This document shows positions 36,985 through 46,327 of a stretch of DNA of 64,000 nt, in pieces (position 1 is the first letter of the stretch; each line of letters begins with the position of its first letter). The stretch comes from Vasconcelosia minhoensis LEGE 07310 (GTDB taxonomy: Bacteria; Cyanobacteriota; Cyanobacteriia; Phormidesmidales; Phormidesmidaceae). The notes under the pieces were generated by a model. The model saw only the letters and a list, made by a program, of their open reading frames with translations. It did not search any database and had not been told where the DNA came from. The DNA is taken from contig NZ_JADEXG010000001.1 in NCBI RefSeq assembly GCF_015207255.1, forward strand, positions 124,001-188,000. The letters run 5' to 3'. A program made the position numbers and the translations under genes.

Positions 36985-37080
36985 TTGAGAGGAGCCTACT
37001 AGGGCAAAGCCGGGAGCTTGCAAAAGATCAGCAGGCGGGTACCGTTTTCTTGCCTGGGCTGGTTGTTGTGGATCAGCACA
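36985..37080 (-). repeat. Third truncated copy of the 67-residue ORF region
   Basis: Matches 35277-35370; homology ends at about 37080. Marks the right end of the triplicated segment. Confidence 0.65.
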
Positions 37081-37114
37081 GAAAAAGGGCTTCTCTGGGG
37101 GTGATCGCATGATT

Positions 37115-37200
37115 ACTTGTTTTCATTGACTAGCGGAAGTAGCATTTGGGGGAGTTGCTCTAGAATTAACTGATCAGTGATGGGGCCTCGGGTGACGCTA
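37115..37200 (-). pseudogene. C-terminal remnant of a siderophore-binding protein gene
   Basis: Minus strand encodes VTRGPITDQLILEQL and then LLPLVNEN, like the RGPLAANVILELYLDRL end of the 38375 gene. It is followed by a regulator remnant, so a whole module has been lost here. Confidence 0.6.
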
Positions 37201-37204
37201 CCCC

Positions 37205-37560
37205 AGAGATAATAATCCAGGCTGCTGGTTAACCACCGCTTGCAACTCCACTGGAAGCAGGGCTAATTGTTCAGCACTAAAGGCCGAGGAGTCAGCTGGT
37301 GCTGACAGGTGCAGATCAACCTTTAATACTCGCCGGTGGGCAGACCATTCCTGAAAGTGGCTGTGGGTGAGATTCTGCTCGCATTGGAGAAAACTATTCT
37401 GGCTATCCTCTTGATGGCTATCATCCAGGTCGATCCGCAGATTAAACCCAAACTCCAGTGTTAGGCCCGGTGCTTCCGGTAATTTTTCTTCGATCAGAAC
37501 GTCCTGAAGCCAGTAGTCGCGAATTAGCAGGTTCAGCCCGTGGCGCAGGTTTATCGATCG
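37205..37560 (-). pseudogene. N-terminal remnant of an AraC regulator
   Basis: Minus strand encodes NLLIRDYWLQDVLIEEKLPE, LEFGFNLR and VLKVDLHLSAP, the effector-domain pattern of the AraC copies here (compare 43033-44028). The HTH half is absent. The interval 37561-37769 holds only a hairpin (37643-37658). Confidence 0.65.
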
Positions 37561-37642
37561 CTGATAAGTAGATGAGCAAAATTATTTTCCAGATGTTGAG
37601 GCTCCCTGAGTCCTCCCATACTAGCGGAGGCTGAATTCAAAG

Positions 37643-37658
37643 CCCCCAAAATTGGGGG
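37643..37658. terminator. GC-rich hairpin
   Basis: CCCCCAA/TTGGGGG stem, followed by TTTGG on the plus strand. Such hairpins are common in cyanobacterial intergenic DNA; a terminator role is uncertain. Confidence 0.35.
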
Positions 37659-37769
37659 TTTGGGGGCCTGCGCGAGCAATCAAACTTGCTACTTGTTTTT
37701 GTAAACGATTAAGTTGACCTACTTAGCCCCGACTCTGGGAAAAGGCATGTCTCAAGTGACTGCCCATGG

Positions 37770-38378
37770 CTATAGAAACAGTTGAGCAATAGGAATGCTG
37801 AACCCTGGCAGTAGGGGTGAGGTTAGGGTATCATCCCCAACGAGAGTGCCGACAAGTTGGAGTTGCGCCTCTATCCGGCGATAAATTTCTAGAGTTTTAA
37901 GCTGCCAGCTGACAATCCAATATTCTTGAACGCCATGGAGAGAGTAGAGCTTGAGCTTAACTTCTTTATCCCGGCGCTCGTTTAGGTCTCCTGGGGAAAG
38001 CACCTCGATGATGAGTTCAGGGGCGACAACGAGGTGCCCGGCGGCGTCGATGCCGTTAGCGAGGCGAGCATTGCTGGCCCAAACCACGTCGGGAACCACG
38101 GCATCGCTGGGGGTAAAAATAACGCCAGGAGCTTCAAAGGCTTTACCGAGCTGAGTCTGTCTAGACCAAATCGCCAGTTCCACATGGATGTTGCCCCCTG
38201 CATCCTGGTGACGAATGTGGGGCGCGCGGGCCACGTACAGGTCTCCACTGATGATTTCGTAGCGCTTCCAACCGCCCTCGTCGGGCATGGCATCGAGGTC
38301 TCGGGTAATCCAGCGGCGGGCGTCGGCAACCATCGGATTTGCGATTGGGCTAGCTTTCTCCAGTTTAGTCAATTTCAC
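37770..38378 (-). CDS. Uma2-family protein
   Basis: 202 residues, with KRYEIISGDLYVARAP, VVPDVVWASN, VAPELIIEVLSPGDLNERRDKEVKLKLYSLHGVQEYWIV (split motifs). All core positions are present. The start overlaps the end of the binding-protein gene by 4 bp, so it is translationally coupled to the siderophore operon. Confidence 0.88.
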   Translation of the reverse strand: MKLTKLEKASPIANPMVADARRWITRDLDAMPDEGGWKRYEIISGDLYVARAPHIRHQDAGGNIHVELAIWSRQTQLGKAFEAPGVIFTPSDAVVPDVVWASNARLANGIDAAGHLVVAPELIIEVLSPGDLNERRDKEVKLKLYSLHGVQEYWIVSWQLKTLEIYRRIEAQLQLVGTLVGDDTLTSPLLPGFSIPIAQLFL

Positions 38379-39409
38379 CGGATGAGCGGCGCTAACCGAT
38401 CGAGATACAGCTCAAGAATGACATTGGCAGCTAAGGGACCTCGCATCGTAGACAGCCGGGCATCGATGAAATAGACCCGCCCGGCCCGAGTAACGGGAAT
38501 TTGTTGCAGCGTAGGAATTTTACTCCATTCGCGCCGACGTGCTTGCCAGCCCTGGTCATCGCCCTGCTCCGTCTCATCATAGGCAACCACCATAATGATG
38601 TCAGCATTTAGCTGGGGTAACACTTCAACAGAAAGTTGAGAAGAGCATTCTGGCGAATTTCCCTTTTGGCGCACCAGTTGAAACCCAAGCGCCTTCAGCA
38701 ATCTGGAAAACTCGCTACAATAGTATGTTCTAATCTCACGCTTGAGGTTACCCGAGCTCAGCAACAGCACCCGAGGATACTTTTCTGTAACCGGGGCAAG
38801 CTGCTGTCGGACTTCGGCAATATGTGCTTCATACTCAGCCATGGTCTGCTCCAGCTGAGCGGCTCGGTCTAACACTTGAGCCACCACTCGAATGCTTTGT
38901 TGCCATCCCCCTGCTTCGTCATCGACTAATACCGTCGGCGCAATCTGAGACAGCAGTTCGTACTGGCTTTGACTGCCCTGCCAGTCCTCACCCAGGATGA
39001 CATCCGGATCGAGCTGAGCCAGCGCTTCTAGAGAAGGGCTATGCCGGTCGCCCAGGTTAACCGGCTGAGTCGTGATGCGGCTCCCCAAATAGGGGATTTG
39101 CTGGCTAGGCTGATCGAATTTAGACTGCCGTAGCAGATCGCTGGTGACATCGGCGGCGCTGTATCCGGCGGGTTCTACCCCAAGGGAGAGCATCATATCT
39201 AGAATATAGGGGCTGAGAGCGGCCACCTGGCGGGGCACCCCACAAATCTCGGTTTGGCCCTTGGCATGGGCGATCATTCGACAGTTTGCAGAAACAGGCG
39301 AAGTGGCCTCAGGCTGCATAGGAGGAGAATTACCGCTACAGCTCCAGCTGAGGAAAACGATTAGAATAAACAGCAGCACCGATTGAAAAAAGCGCTCGGT
39401 CTTTCTCAT
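38375..39409 (-). CDS. Fe-siderophore substrate-binding lipoprotein, module 4
   Basis: 344 residues from MRKTERFFQSVLLFILIVFL; lipobox SWSC. Family features: AHAKGQTEICGVPRQVAAL, LDPDVILGEDW, RGPLAANVILELYLDRL. It is somewhat diverged from the other binding proteins, with Cys-Gly in place of the VPxNP motif. It lies 68 bp after the receptor and is coupled to a Uma2 gene downstream. Confidence 0.88.
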   Translation of the reverse strand: MRKTERFFQSVLLFILIVFLSWSCSGNSPPMQPEATSPVSANCRMIAHAKGQTEICGVPRQVAALSPYILDMMLSLGVEPAGYSAADVTSDLLRQSKFDQPSQQIPYLGSRITTQPVNLGDRHSPSLEALAQLDPDVILGEDWQGSQSQYELLSQIAPTVLVDDEAGGWQQSIRVVAQVLDRAAQLEQTMAEYEAHIAEVRQQLAPVTEKYPRVLLLSSGNLKREIRTYYCSEFSRLLKALGFQLVRQKGNSPECSSQLSVEVLPQLNADIIMVVAYDETEQGDDQGWQARRREWSKIPTLQQIPVTRAGRVYFIDARLSTMRGPLAANVILELYLDRLAPLIR

Positions 39410-39477
39410 GAGCTGATTGATCCAGTGAATTTCCGGTGAACCTGTCGTAAAACCATAGCAACCCTGGCTTGTACGCT

Positions 39478-42081
39478 TTAGAACGTTCTGCGGTAGCTGA
39501 GCGTAACCCATCTCCCCGGTGCAGCTGTATTGCTGGTTTCAGAAAAAGGCGCAAAGAATTGCGAATAGACGGGGAAATAGTCTGTATTCAACAGGTTTTG
39601 AATGCCGAGCGACAGCTCTCCGCCACCGAGACTCACGCTGCTTAATAAATCAAGCGTAATGTAGCTGTCAATGGGGGCATCATCGGTACCCGCCTCAAAG
39701 CCGCGATCGCGATCGCCAGAATACAGCAGCTGCAAACGATTTCGCCAGCCGGGTAAGGTTTCGTTTTCCACGTAGGCCGTAATCTTAAGCGGCGGAATCA
39801 CCAGGCTATTGAGCGCCGTAAACTCTCCGTCTTCGTTTTCATCTTCCCCCTCTAACCCGGCGACAGTGCTCCCTAATCTCCAGTCATCGCCAGGTTGCCA
39901 GTCCAGGGCGGCTTCTACACCATACACCTGCTGCGGGGCTCGAATCGTTCGCAAGGGTCCACCCTCGGTTGGTTCAAAGTTCGTGCCGAGGCTAGAGTAG
40001 TTGTAAAATCCAGCCAAAGAGGCCTGCACTGAGTTCCAATTACCCCGTAGGCCAATTTCGTAGTTATCGACCTTTTGCGGCTGCGTCAGGTCGATGTCGG
40101 CTTCAACGGCGAATCCGGCAGGGGCAAACCGCAGTACCCGGCCAATATCCGGTAGTGAAAAGCCTTGGGAAAAGCTGGTAAACGCCGTTAGCGCCTCGGT
40201 AATGTCGTAGGCAAGGCCAGCATTGAAGACAAAATCTTCGGCGTTCAAGGTACCGCCTTCAACGTCATTTCCTTCGAAGGTGGTGTAGTCGTCTGCGTTT
40301 ACCCTGAGATTGACATAGCGGGCTCCACTACTGAGCGCGAGGCGATCGGAAATATCCCACTGAAGCTGCGCAAAAATTCCCAAATCATTCAGGGTATAGG
40401 GGGGCACAAAATCAATCTGATCAATTTTGCGAAAGATCCGTCCACCGCTCTCGTCGAAGGCTTCAGGATCGAATATGTTAAAGCTCTGGGAGCTATTTTC
40501 TCGCACATAGTCCACTCCCCACAGCAGGCTAGCGGTCTCTTCCGGGTTGAAGGGGGTGTTGACCTGTAAGCGCCCTCCCCACTGTTGAGTATCGCCTGGC
40601 GATTGAAGAATAAAGTCAAAGAACTCGCGGGAGTCTCTGGGTAGCCCCCCTACAAACGCATAGTCGCGGAAAAAGACCTGCCCCTCCAGTTGGCTATTTA
40701 GCAAATCATCGTTGAAATATTGCAGGGTGAGATTCGTTGTCTCCAGCTGTCCGCCGTCGGGGGCACCAATGATTTGGGTGCCTTCTGGCAGCTCAATCGC
40801 CCGCGCTCTTTGTACCCCCGGAATCTCTTCAACTTCGGGATCGCTAATGTAATTGGCATCCTGCTCCTGGCGGAAATAATTAAAGGTAAAGTTGAGCCGC
40901 TGCACCGGGTCTAGCTCGGCTCCGAGCCGGACCAATACGTTGACCTCATCGGTCTCTGCATCTCTGTATTCGCTGGGGATGCGATCGCCATTGGCGTCGT
41001 AGTAAACTCCTCGCGATTGGTAAGAAATGCTGCCTAAAGCGCTCTCGGTATCCGTCGTTGCAGAGACTGAATAGCGCGCACGATAGCCAAACCCATCCTC
41101 CGCTAGGAAGGCGCCATTGGCAATGGCGCCACTGCCGCCGACGTCGATCGTATGCCGGATGGGGGCCTCATCCGGTTGGCGCGTAATAATGTTAATTAAG
41201 CCTCCGGTGGCCTGAGCGCCATAGATTGCATTGGGGCCTCGCACCACCTCAATCCGCTCAATTGCTTGCGGATCGATGGTGGTCAGGAAAGCGGGAATTG
41301 AGCCCAGGTTAGTGTTTTGGGGAACACCGTCAATTAAAACAGAAATGTCACGGCCCCGGAGGCTTTGGCCAAAGGTATTGGTCCGTCCAGTGGGCGCGCT
41401 AAAGCCAGGCACCAGCTGAGATAGGATATCTCCCAAGTCTTGGTTCAGGCGCGTTTGATCCTCAATCTCTTCACGGGTAATCACCGTGACCGAGCGGGGA
41501 ATATCCTGTAACTCTTCCTCCGTTCGGGTCGCCGTCACCACCACCTGAATCGCATCCTCATCGACATCAACAGCGGTTTCCACCCCGGGCGTCACGCTCA
41601 ACACCAAATTTCCAGTCATCGTGCTCACCTCAACTTGCGGTGGGGCATCCGTTCCCGTAATTGAGATCCTAACCCCGCCCTCGGGCTGATTCGTCACGCT
41701 CACCAAGGCGATTCCGGCAGCGGGGCTAAATTGCTCAAACGGCTCTCCCGCCGGCAAGTCCAGCACTGCATCCGGAATATCTGCAACCAGGGCATTGCCC
41801 ACGGTTCGGCTGCTGGGAGCGGTTAGTTCGCGGCCAGCAGTCTCTAGCACAATTTGCACTCCGGCCTCCGTCTCGTCTACCCGGATCCCCGTAATTGAAA
41901 CCTGAGCAGTTTGCGCCATCCAGTCTCGAACCGGGGTAGCGGGCGGTTCTAAAGCCTCTGAAGCCGGCTCTGTGGCCCAGCTGGTGGGACTACTCATCAG
42001 CAGACATCCTGAGAGGCAAAGCGCCAATCCACAAGACCCTTGCTTGCCCGTCAACCGACGCACTTTGGTTAATGAATTCAT
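39478..42081 (-). CDS. TonB-dependent siderophore receptor, module 4
   Basis: 867 residues from MNSLTKVRR (42081), with a signal peptide. AMIN domain (ITGIRVDETEAGVQIVLET), TonB-box-like IQVVVTATRTEEELQD, plug VLIDGVPQNTN and IERIEVVRGPNAIYG, barrel to YRRTF. Same receptor class as modules 2, 5, 6 and 7. Intact. Confidence 0.94.
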   Translation of the reverse strand: MNSLTKVRRLTGKQGSCGLALCLSGCLLMSSPTSWATEPASEALEPPATPVRDWMAQTAQVSITGIRVDETEAGVQIVLETAGRELTAPSSRTVGNALVADIPDAVLDLPAGEPFEQFSPAAGIALVSVTNQPEGGVRISITGTDAPPQVEVSTMTGNLVLSVTPGVETAVDVDEDAIQVVVTATRTEEELQDIPRSVTVITREEIEDQTRLNQDLGDILSQLVPGFSAPTGRTNTFGQSLRGRDISVLIDGVPQNTNLGSIPAFLTTIDPQAIERIEVVRGPNAIYGAQATGGLINIITRQPDEAPIRHTIDVGGSGAIANGAFLAEDGFGYRARYSVSATTDTESALGSISYQSRGVYYDANGDRIPSEYRDAETDEVNVLVRLGAELDPVQRLNFTFNYFRQEQDANYISDPEVEEIPGVQRARAIELPEGTQIIGAPDGGQLETTNLTLQYFNDDLLNSQLEGQVFFRDYAFVGGLPRDSREFFDFILQSPGDTQQWGGRLQVNTPFNPEETASLLWGVDYVRENSSQSFNIFDPEAFDESGGRIFRKIDQIDFVPPYTLNDLGIFAQLQWDISDRLALSSGARYVNLRVNADDYTTFEGNDVEGGTLNAEDFVFNAGLAYDITEALTAFTSFSQGFSLPDIGRVLRFAPAGFAVEADIDLTQPQKVDNYEIGLRGNWNSVQASLAGFYNYSSLGTNFEPTEGGPLRTIRAPQQVYGVEAALDWQPGDDWRLGSTVAGLEGEDENEDGEFTALNSLVIPPLKITAYVENETLPGWRNRLQLLYSGDRDRGFEAGTDDAPIDSYITLDLLSSVSLGGGELSLGIQNLLNTDYFPVYSQFFAPFSETSNTAAPGRWVTLSYRRTF

Positions 42082-42130
42082 GGGTTTCTCTCCACACACC
42101 TTTTGAGATGACTCGCAACTAGCCGCTGCT

Positions 42131-42150
42131 AAGAACTATTCTCATGAAGA
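42131..42150 (-). promoter_or_regulatory. Fur-box-like motif, module 4
   Basis: AAGAACTATTCTCATGAAGA, 50 bp upstream of the receptor start; 56 bp to the direct repeat. Confidence 0.5.
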
Positions 42151-42192
42151 TATCCGGAAACGGGGCGGTATAAACGGGCGCGATCGCTCCCA

Positions 42193-42226
42193 TGCGGATC
42201 GTTTTGCGCCCTAGCGGGATTTTTAG
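42193..42226 (-). promoter_or_regulatory. Direct-repeat operator, module 4
   Basis: TGCGGATCGTTTT then GCGGGATTTTTAGG, GGA spacing 21 bp. Confidence 0.5.
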
Positions 42227-42293
42227 GAAAAAGCGGGTAGATGGATGAGCAGATGGGTCGGAAAACTCAGCCCTTCCAACCGTTGACGTCTGT

Positions 42294-42983
42294 CTAAGAG
42301 GAGTATTGATCAGGATCAATGCCTTGGGCTTTCAGAAGCTCCGCCAGCCGGTCTGCCCGCTGGCGTTCCTGCACCGCTTTTTCGTCACCAGTCAACAGCA
42401 GGCTTCCTTGGGAGTTGCACCAGCGCAGCCAGGTGTCTTGCCGTCCTTCAAACGTTCCCTGCCAGAGGGTCAAGCCCAGATTCACCTGCTCTAGCCACGG
42501 TTCAGCCTGTTCTGTGTAGTGCAGCCCCCTTAGTTCATAAAGGTGCAGCGGTTGCTCTCCTAGCCGGGCCGCCGGATCGTAAACGACATAGTAGCCTACT
42601 CGCATTTGAGCGTAGGTCTGAAGCTTATCGGCCAGCTCATTACCCACTCGGTTCGAGACAATTTCCAGCACGATTTCTGGGGGCTTGCCAAAATTCCACA
42701 TCAGGTAGCAGCGATTAGGCTTTTCCCACCAGTCTTCAGGGACCTGAACATCTAAGCTAACGAACACATCTGGCACAATTGCAGGCTGATTCACGGTGTG
42801 ATAAATCCCGACATTGGCCTCGGCGAGAAACGGCTCGGTCCGCCAGGAACTGTAGAGACTGCTGACCAGCAATCGCTGCTGCTTGGCCGAAGCAAAATTA
42901 TCCACCGGCGTATCATCCTCGGTGATTAGCGCATTGGCATCTGGGAAGGTCACCTGATCGGCAACGGCTATGGGGTTAATCAT
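42294..42983 (-). CDS. Uma2-family protein
   Basis: 229 residues. Core: TFLAEANVG-type start, PAIVPDVFVSLDVQVPEDWW, KPPEIVLEIVSNRVGNELADKLQTYAQMRVGYYVVYDP (split). It ends with the QERQRADRLAELLKAQGIDP tail. It sits between the AraC gene and the receptor of module 4. A close paralogue is at 44262-45038. Confidence 0.88.
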   Translation of the reverse strand: MINPIAVADQVTFPDANALITEDDTPVDNFASAKQQRLLVSSLYSSWRTEPFLAEANVGIYHTVNQPAIVPDVFVSLDVQVPEDWWEKPNRCYLMWNFGKPPEIVLEIVSNRVGNELADKLQTYAQMRVGYYVVYDPAARLGEQPLHLYELRGLHYTEQAEPWLEQVNLGLTLWQGTFEGRQDTWLRWCNSQGSLLLTGDEKAVQERQRADRLAELLKAQGIDPDQYSS

Positions 42984-43032
42984 CAGAGACTGCCTGGACC
43001 AGAACTGCCTCCATTATAGGTCTAGCTGCTGA

Positions 43033-44028
43033 CTAGCCAGACTGCCGACCTAAAAGATAGGCTTTTGGGTTAACGCCAAACCGCTTGCGGAAGGCCACCG
43101 CAAACCGACTTTGATTGGCATAGCCCACCGACTGGGCCACCTCTTTAACGTTCAAACGGCGGCTGTTGAGCAACTCTCGCGCGGTTTCCATGCGGTGGCG
43201 GTGCAGATAGCCAAATACCGTAGTCCCAAACACTGCCTTAAACCCGACCTTGAGCTTGTAGTCATTCAGGCTCACCTGCCGCGCTAGCTCCATCAGCGAG
43301 GGCGGGTTCTCAGGGTTTTCTTCAAGAATTTTTTGGGCGGCGTAGATGCGATCAACATCATCAGGGTTGAGGGACACTGGCGTTTTTACAGGAAGCTCAG
43401 ACTCTTTTAGCTGCGCTAGCTTGAGAGCAATCAGCTCTAGGCACTTGCTTTCTAAATAGATTTGTTTGGTTTTGCCCTGAAACGGGCAGTACAGAATTTG
43501 CTCCAAGGCCGACCGCATGGCGGGGGTGATGGCATTGATTTCGCTAAACCAGCCGCCTTCCCTGGCTTCAATACAGGGTCTAATCCCTTCGGGTAACTCA
43601 TCTAGAGCATCGGTAACTAGCCGGGTAAGCCCATCCACAGAGTCCAGGTGCAGGTCAACCTTCAGCACCGGATCGTTGGCGTAGGTGATCCATAGACAGT
43701 CATCCGGTTCGTTACAGGTACCCCATTCGATAAAATTGTCGCCTGTGCACTTGCCGCTACGGTTCCCCGATAGATTAAACCCCAACTCACTGCTTGTAAA
43801 TCTTCCAGGTTGGGATGTTGCGGCTACGCATAGGTCATCATGCAGCTGATAGTTGAACAGACAAAGATTAATTTCTCGAAGTTGAATTTGGTGAATATAG
43901 CCCCGACCTAACCGCTGAGGAACCACCTGCTGAAGCTCGCCATAGCCCTGAGCATTTAATGACAGAGGCAGGGGATTGGTCGTTTGCCAAAGCTCGTCGT
44001 AGTCGGTGCGAGAAAGCGTGATAGCCAT
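43033..44028 (-). CDS. AraC-family regulator (PchR-like), module 4
   Basis: 331 residues. HTH: LMELARQVSLNDYKLKVGF, then VKEVAQSVGYANQSRF and AFRKRFGVNPKAY. Effector domain start MAITLSRTDYDELWQ. A palindrome TGAGATCTATTCTCA lies 40-60 bp upstream. Confidence 0.9.
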   Translation of the reverse strand: MAITLSRTDYDELWQTTNPLPLSLNAQGYGELQQVVPQRLGRGYIHQIQLREINLCLFNYQLHDDLCVAATSQPGRFTSSELGFNLSGNRSGKCTGDNFIEWGTCNEPDDCLWITYANDPVLKVDLHLDSVDGLTRLVTDALDELPEGIRPCIEAREGGWFSEINAITPAMRSALEQILYCPFQGKTKQIYLESKCLELIALKLAQLKESELPVKTPVSLNPDDVDRIYAAQKILEENPENPPSLMELARQVSLNDYKLKVGFKAVFGTTVFGYLHRHRMETARELLNSRRLNVKEVAQSVGYANQSRFAVAFRKRFGVNPKAYLLGRQSG

Positions 44029-44061
44029 AGGGCAATAGTAAAAACTGGGGGCCGAAAAACT

Positions 44062-44088
44062 TTAATGAGATCTATTCTCAACTGATTT
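44062..44088 (-). promoter_or_regulatory. Palindromic Fur-box-like site
   Basis: AATGAGATCTATTCTCAACT contains the near-perfect palindrome TGAGA-N5-TCTCA, close to a 7-1-7 Fur box. It is upstream of the AraC gene. Confidence 0.55.
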
Positions 44089-44197
44089 CGGCTTTACGTC
44101 AAGGCTCTCATTAAGCCAGCCCAGCGGCAGAACCTGCCCTGAGTCAGCGAGAAAAGCGAGAGCTGGGGTCAGCCATGAGGGTAGCGCGATCGCTCCC

Positions 44198-44232
44198 ATC
44201 CGGATCGCTTTGCGCCCTACGCGGATTTTTTG
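44198..44232 (-). promoter_or_regulatory. Orphan direct-repeat operator
   Basis: TCCGGATCGCTTT then CGCGGATTTTTTG, 21 bp apart. It is a duplicate of the module-4 operator with flanking sequence, but the gene after it is a Uma2 gene copy; the receptor that should follow is gone. Confidence 0.5.
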
Positions 44233-44261
44233 CTTAAAATTTATTTGCCCGACTTCGAAAC

Positions 44262-45038
44262 CTATAGCCCTGACAGATCGCCTGGATCGATGCCTTGAGC
44301 TTTTAGAAGCTCCGCTAGCCTTTCTGCGCGTTGGCGTTCCTGCTCTGCCCGTTGGCGTTCCTGCTCTGCCCGTTGGTGTTCCTGTTCTGCCCGCTGGTGT
44401 TCCTGCTCTGCCCGCTGGCGTTCCTGCTCTGCTTTTTCGTCCCCCGTCAGCAATATATGTCCCTGGGCATCATACCAACGCAGCCAAGTATCCTGCCGCC
44501 CTTCAAACTCCCCTTGCCAAAGGGTTAACCCAATACCCATGGGCTCCAGCCACAGCTCCGACTGTTCAACATAGTGCCATCCGCGCAGTTCGTAAAGGTA
44601 TAGCGGTTGCTCTCCTAATTGCGTTGCCGGATCGTAGACGATGCAATAACCTGCTCGCATTTGAGCATAGGTTTGCAGCTTACTGGTTAGCTCGCCACCG
44701 ACTCGGTTTGAGACAATTTCCAGCACAACTTCTGGTGGCTTGCCAAAATTCCATACCAGATAGCAACGGTTAGGCTTCTCCCACCAGTCCGCAGGGACCT
44801 GCACATCCAGACTGACAAACATATCAGGCACGATGGCGGGTTGGCTCACCGCATGATAAATGCCAACATTTGCTTCAGCCAGAAAAGTAGAACCAGTCAG
44901 AGAGCTATAGAGACTACTGACCAGCAACCGCTGCTGCTTTGCCGAAGCAAAATTGTCCACCGGCGTATCATCCTCGGTCGTGAGTAGATTAGCGTCTGGG
45001 AGTATGACCTCGTCGGTTGTGGCCAGTGGGTTGCTCAT
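44262..45038 (-). CDS. Uma2-family protein with 21-bp tail repeats
   Basis: 258 residues, paralogue of 42294-42983 with the same core (VPDMFVSLDVQVPADWW, LEIVSNRVGGELTSKL). The tail has a tandem run of EQERQRA/EQEHQRA heptads encoded by 21-bp DNA repeats (44325-44435). The run probably forms a coiled coil whose length varies. Confidence 0.88.
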   Translation of the reverse strand: MSNPLATTDEVILPDANLLTTEDDTPVDNFASAKQQRLLVSSLYSSLTGSTFLAEANVGIYHAVSQPAIVPDMFVSLDVQVPADWWEKPNRCYLVWNFGKPPEVVLEIVSNRVGGELTSKLQTYAQMRAGYCIVYDPATQLGEQPLYLYELRGWHYVEQSELWLEPMGIGLTLWQGEFEGRQDTWLRWYDAQGHILLTGDEKAEQERQRAEQEHQRAEQEHQRAEQERQRAEQERQRAERLAELLKAQGIDPGDLSGL

Positions 45039-45087
45039 AAGATTCCTACTTTTGCCCGCACTAGCTCTATTGTATGCGTTTTGTCAT

Positions 45088-45370
45088 GCAAAATGAGTCT
45101 AATTCCATTCGATGTCGATGCAGATAGCCAAAGACGGTAGTGCCAAATACCTGACGAAACCCAACCTTGAGCTTGTAGTCATTCAGGCTGACCTGTCACA
45201 GTCACCCCATTCAATGAAGCTTTCTCCGGTACACTTCCCATGGCGATTGCCCGATAGATTGAAGCCAATTTCGCCGATTACGGGAGCTAGGGCAAGTGCC
45301 TTCTCGATGAGCAACACATCTTCGTAAAACTGATACTGAAAAAGGGTAAGCTCGATGCCATGCCACTACA
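45088..45370 (-). pseudogene. AraC regulator remnant with the middle deleted
   Basis: 45088-45200 matches the first HTH unit (YLHRHR-type and FGTTVFG region); 45200-45365 matches an N-terminal effector part (FIEWG, GFNLSGN-type). The two parts are joined directly, so the middle of the gene has gone. It is the leftover regulator of module 5's neighbour. Confidence 0.65.
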
Positions 45371-45383
45371 TCCGTTTAAGTTC

Positions 45384-46319
45384 TCAAAGCAGGCAATCTT
45401 CAACATCTTTGAGAATCTCCTGGGCAGCGAGCAGGCTGCGACCAGCAATCCAGACTTCACCGGGTACCTCACAGACCCGATCTTTCTGAACGGCTTCCAG
45501 CTGTGACCATATCGGATCTTGACTAATGGCGGCTTTGACGAGGCTTCCTTCAAAGTGAGGCGAATAAATTAGAAATAAGACATCGCCATCTAGACTTGAT
45601 AGTTTTTCCTGTGAAAGCCGCACAGCATAAGATTGAAACAGGTCTTGGGCAGGGTTGCGACCGAATCCGATATCGTGGAGAACTGACCCAGAAAAGCTAC
45701 CCGTGGTATAGGCAGCGATGCGGTTGCGGGCAGTAGCAATTACCGAAACCTCAATCTCGTCGGGAGCTTCAAGGCGCTGCTGAAGTTCGGTTACCTGGCG
45801 ATCGTATTCAGCTAAAAGCTGCTCGGCTCGCTGGGGTTGACCCAGTGCCTCGGCAAATAACTGAAAATTCTCCTGCCAATCACCCTCTCGACCACTTCCT
45901 GATGTAAGGACGGTTGGGGCGATTTGCGATAGTTGTCGATATAACTTACCAGAGCTAATTTTTGAGCCCAATATGAGATCGGGGGTAAGCTGCAAAACTG
46001 CCTCAAGGTTAGGCTGGTTGTCTTCGCCCACGACTGTGATTTCACTCGCGACGTCGCCCAAGTAGGCAGGTGCATCGCCATAACGAATGGTACCTACAGG
46101 CTGAACATCCAAAGCGAGAGCCGCATCGAGCGCAGCTATATCTAACACTACCACGCGTTCTGGTAAGAGCGGAACTTCGGAGGTACCCATAGCATGCTCA
46201 ACCGTCTGGGTTAGGACGTTTGAGGTGACGGGAGGGGCCGTAATACTGGGCTGACAGCCTGCCAACAACGTTCCTATGGCCATCCATCCAACAAGTTTTT
46301 GAGAGCTACATTTTAGCAT
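45384..46319 (-). CDS. Fe-siderophore substrate-binding lipoprotein, module 5
   Basis: 311 residues, somewhat short. Lipobox GTLLAGC, EHAMGTSEVPLLPERVVVL, LTPDLILGSK. It lies 8 bp after the receptor gene, in one operon. Intact. Confidence 0.9.
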   Translation of the reverse strand: MLKCSSQKLVGWMAIGTLLAGCQPSITAPPVTSNVLTQTVEHAMGTSEVPLLPERVVVLDIAALDAALALDVQPVGTIRYGDAPAYLGDVASEITVVGEDNQPNLEAVLQLTPDLILGSKISSGKLYRQLSQIAPTVLTSGSGREGDWQENFQLFAEALGQPQRAEQLLAEYDRQVTELQQRLEAPDEIEVSVIATARNRIAAYTTGSFSGSVLHDIGFGRNPAQDLFQSYAVRLSQEKLSSLDGDVLFLIYSPHFEGSLVKAAISQDPIWSQLEAVQKDRVCEVPGEVWIAGRSLLAAQEILKDVEDCLL

Positions 46320-46327
46320 GATAGGCC

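Noticed and set aside
44325-44435. Regular repeats that could be taken for a CRISPR array
   Set aside because: Units are contiguous, 21 bp, in frame and encode heptads; there are no spacers and no cas genes.
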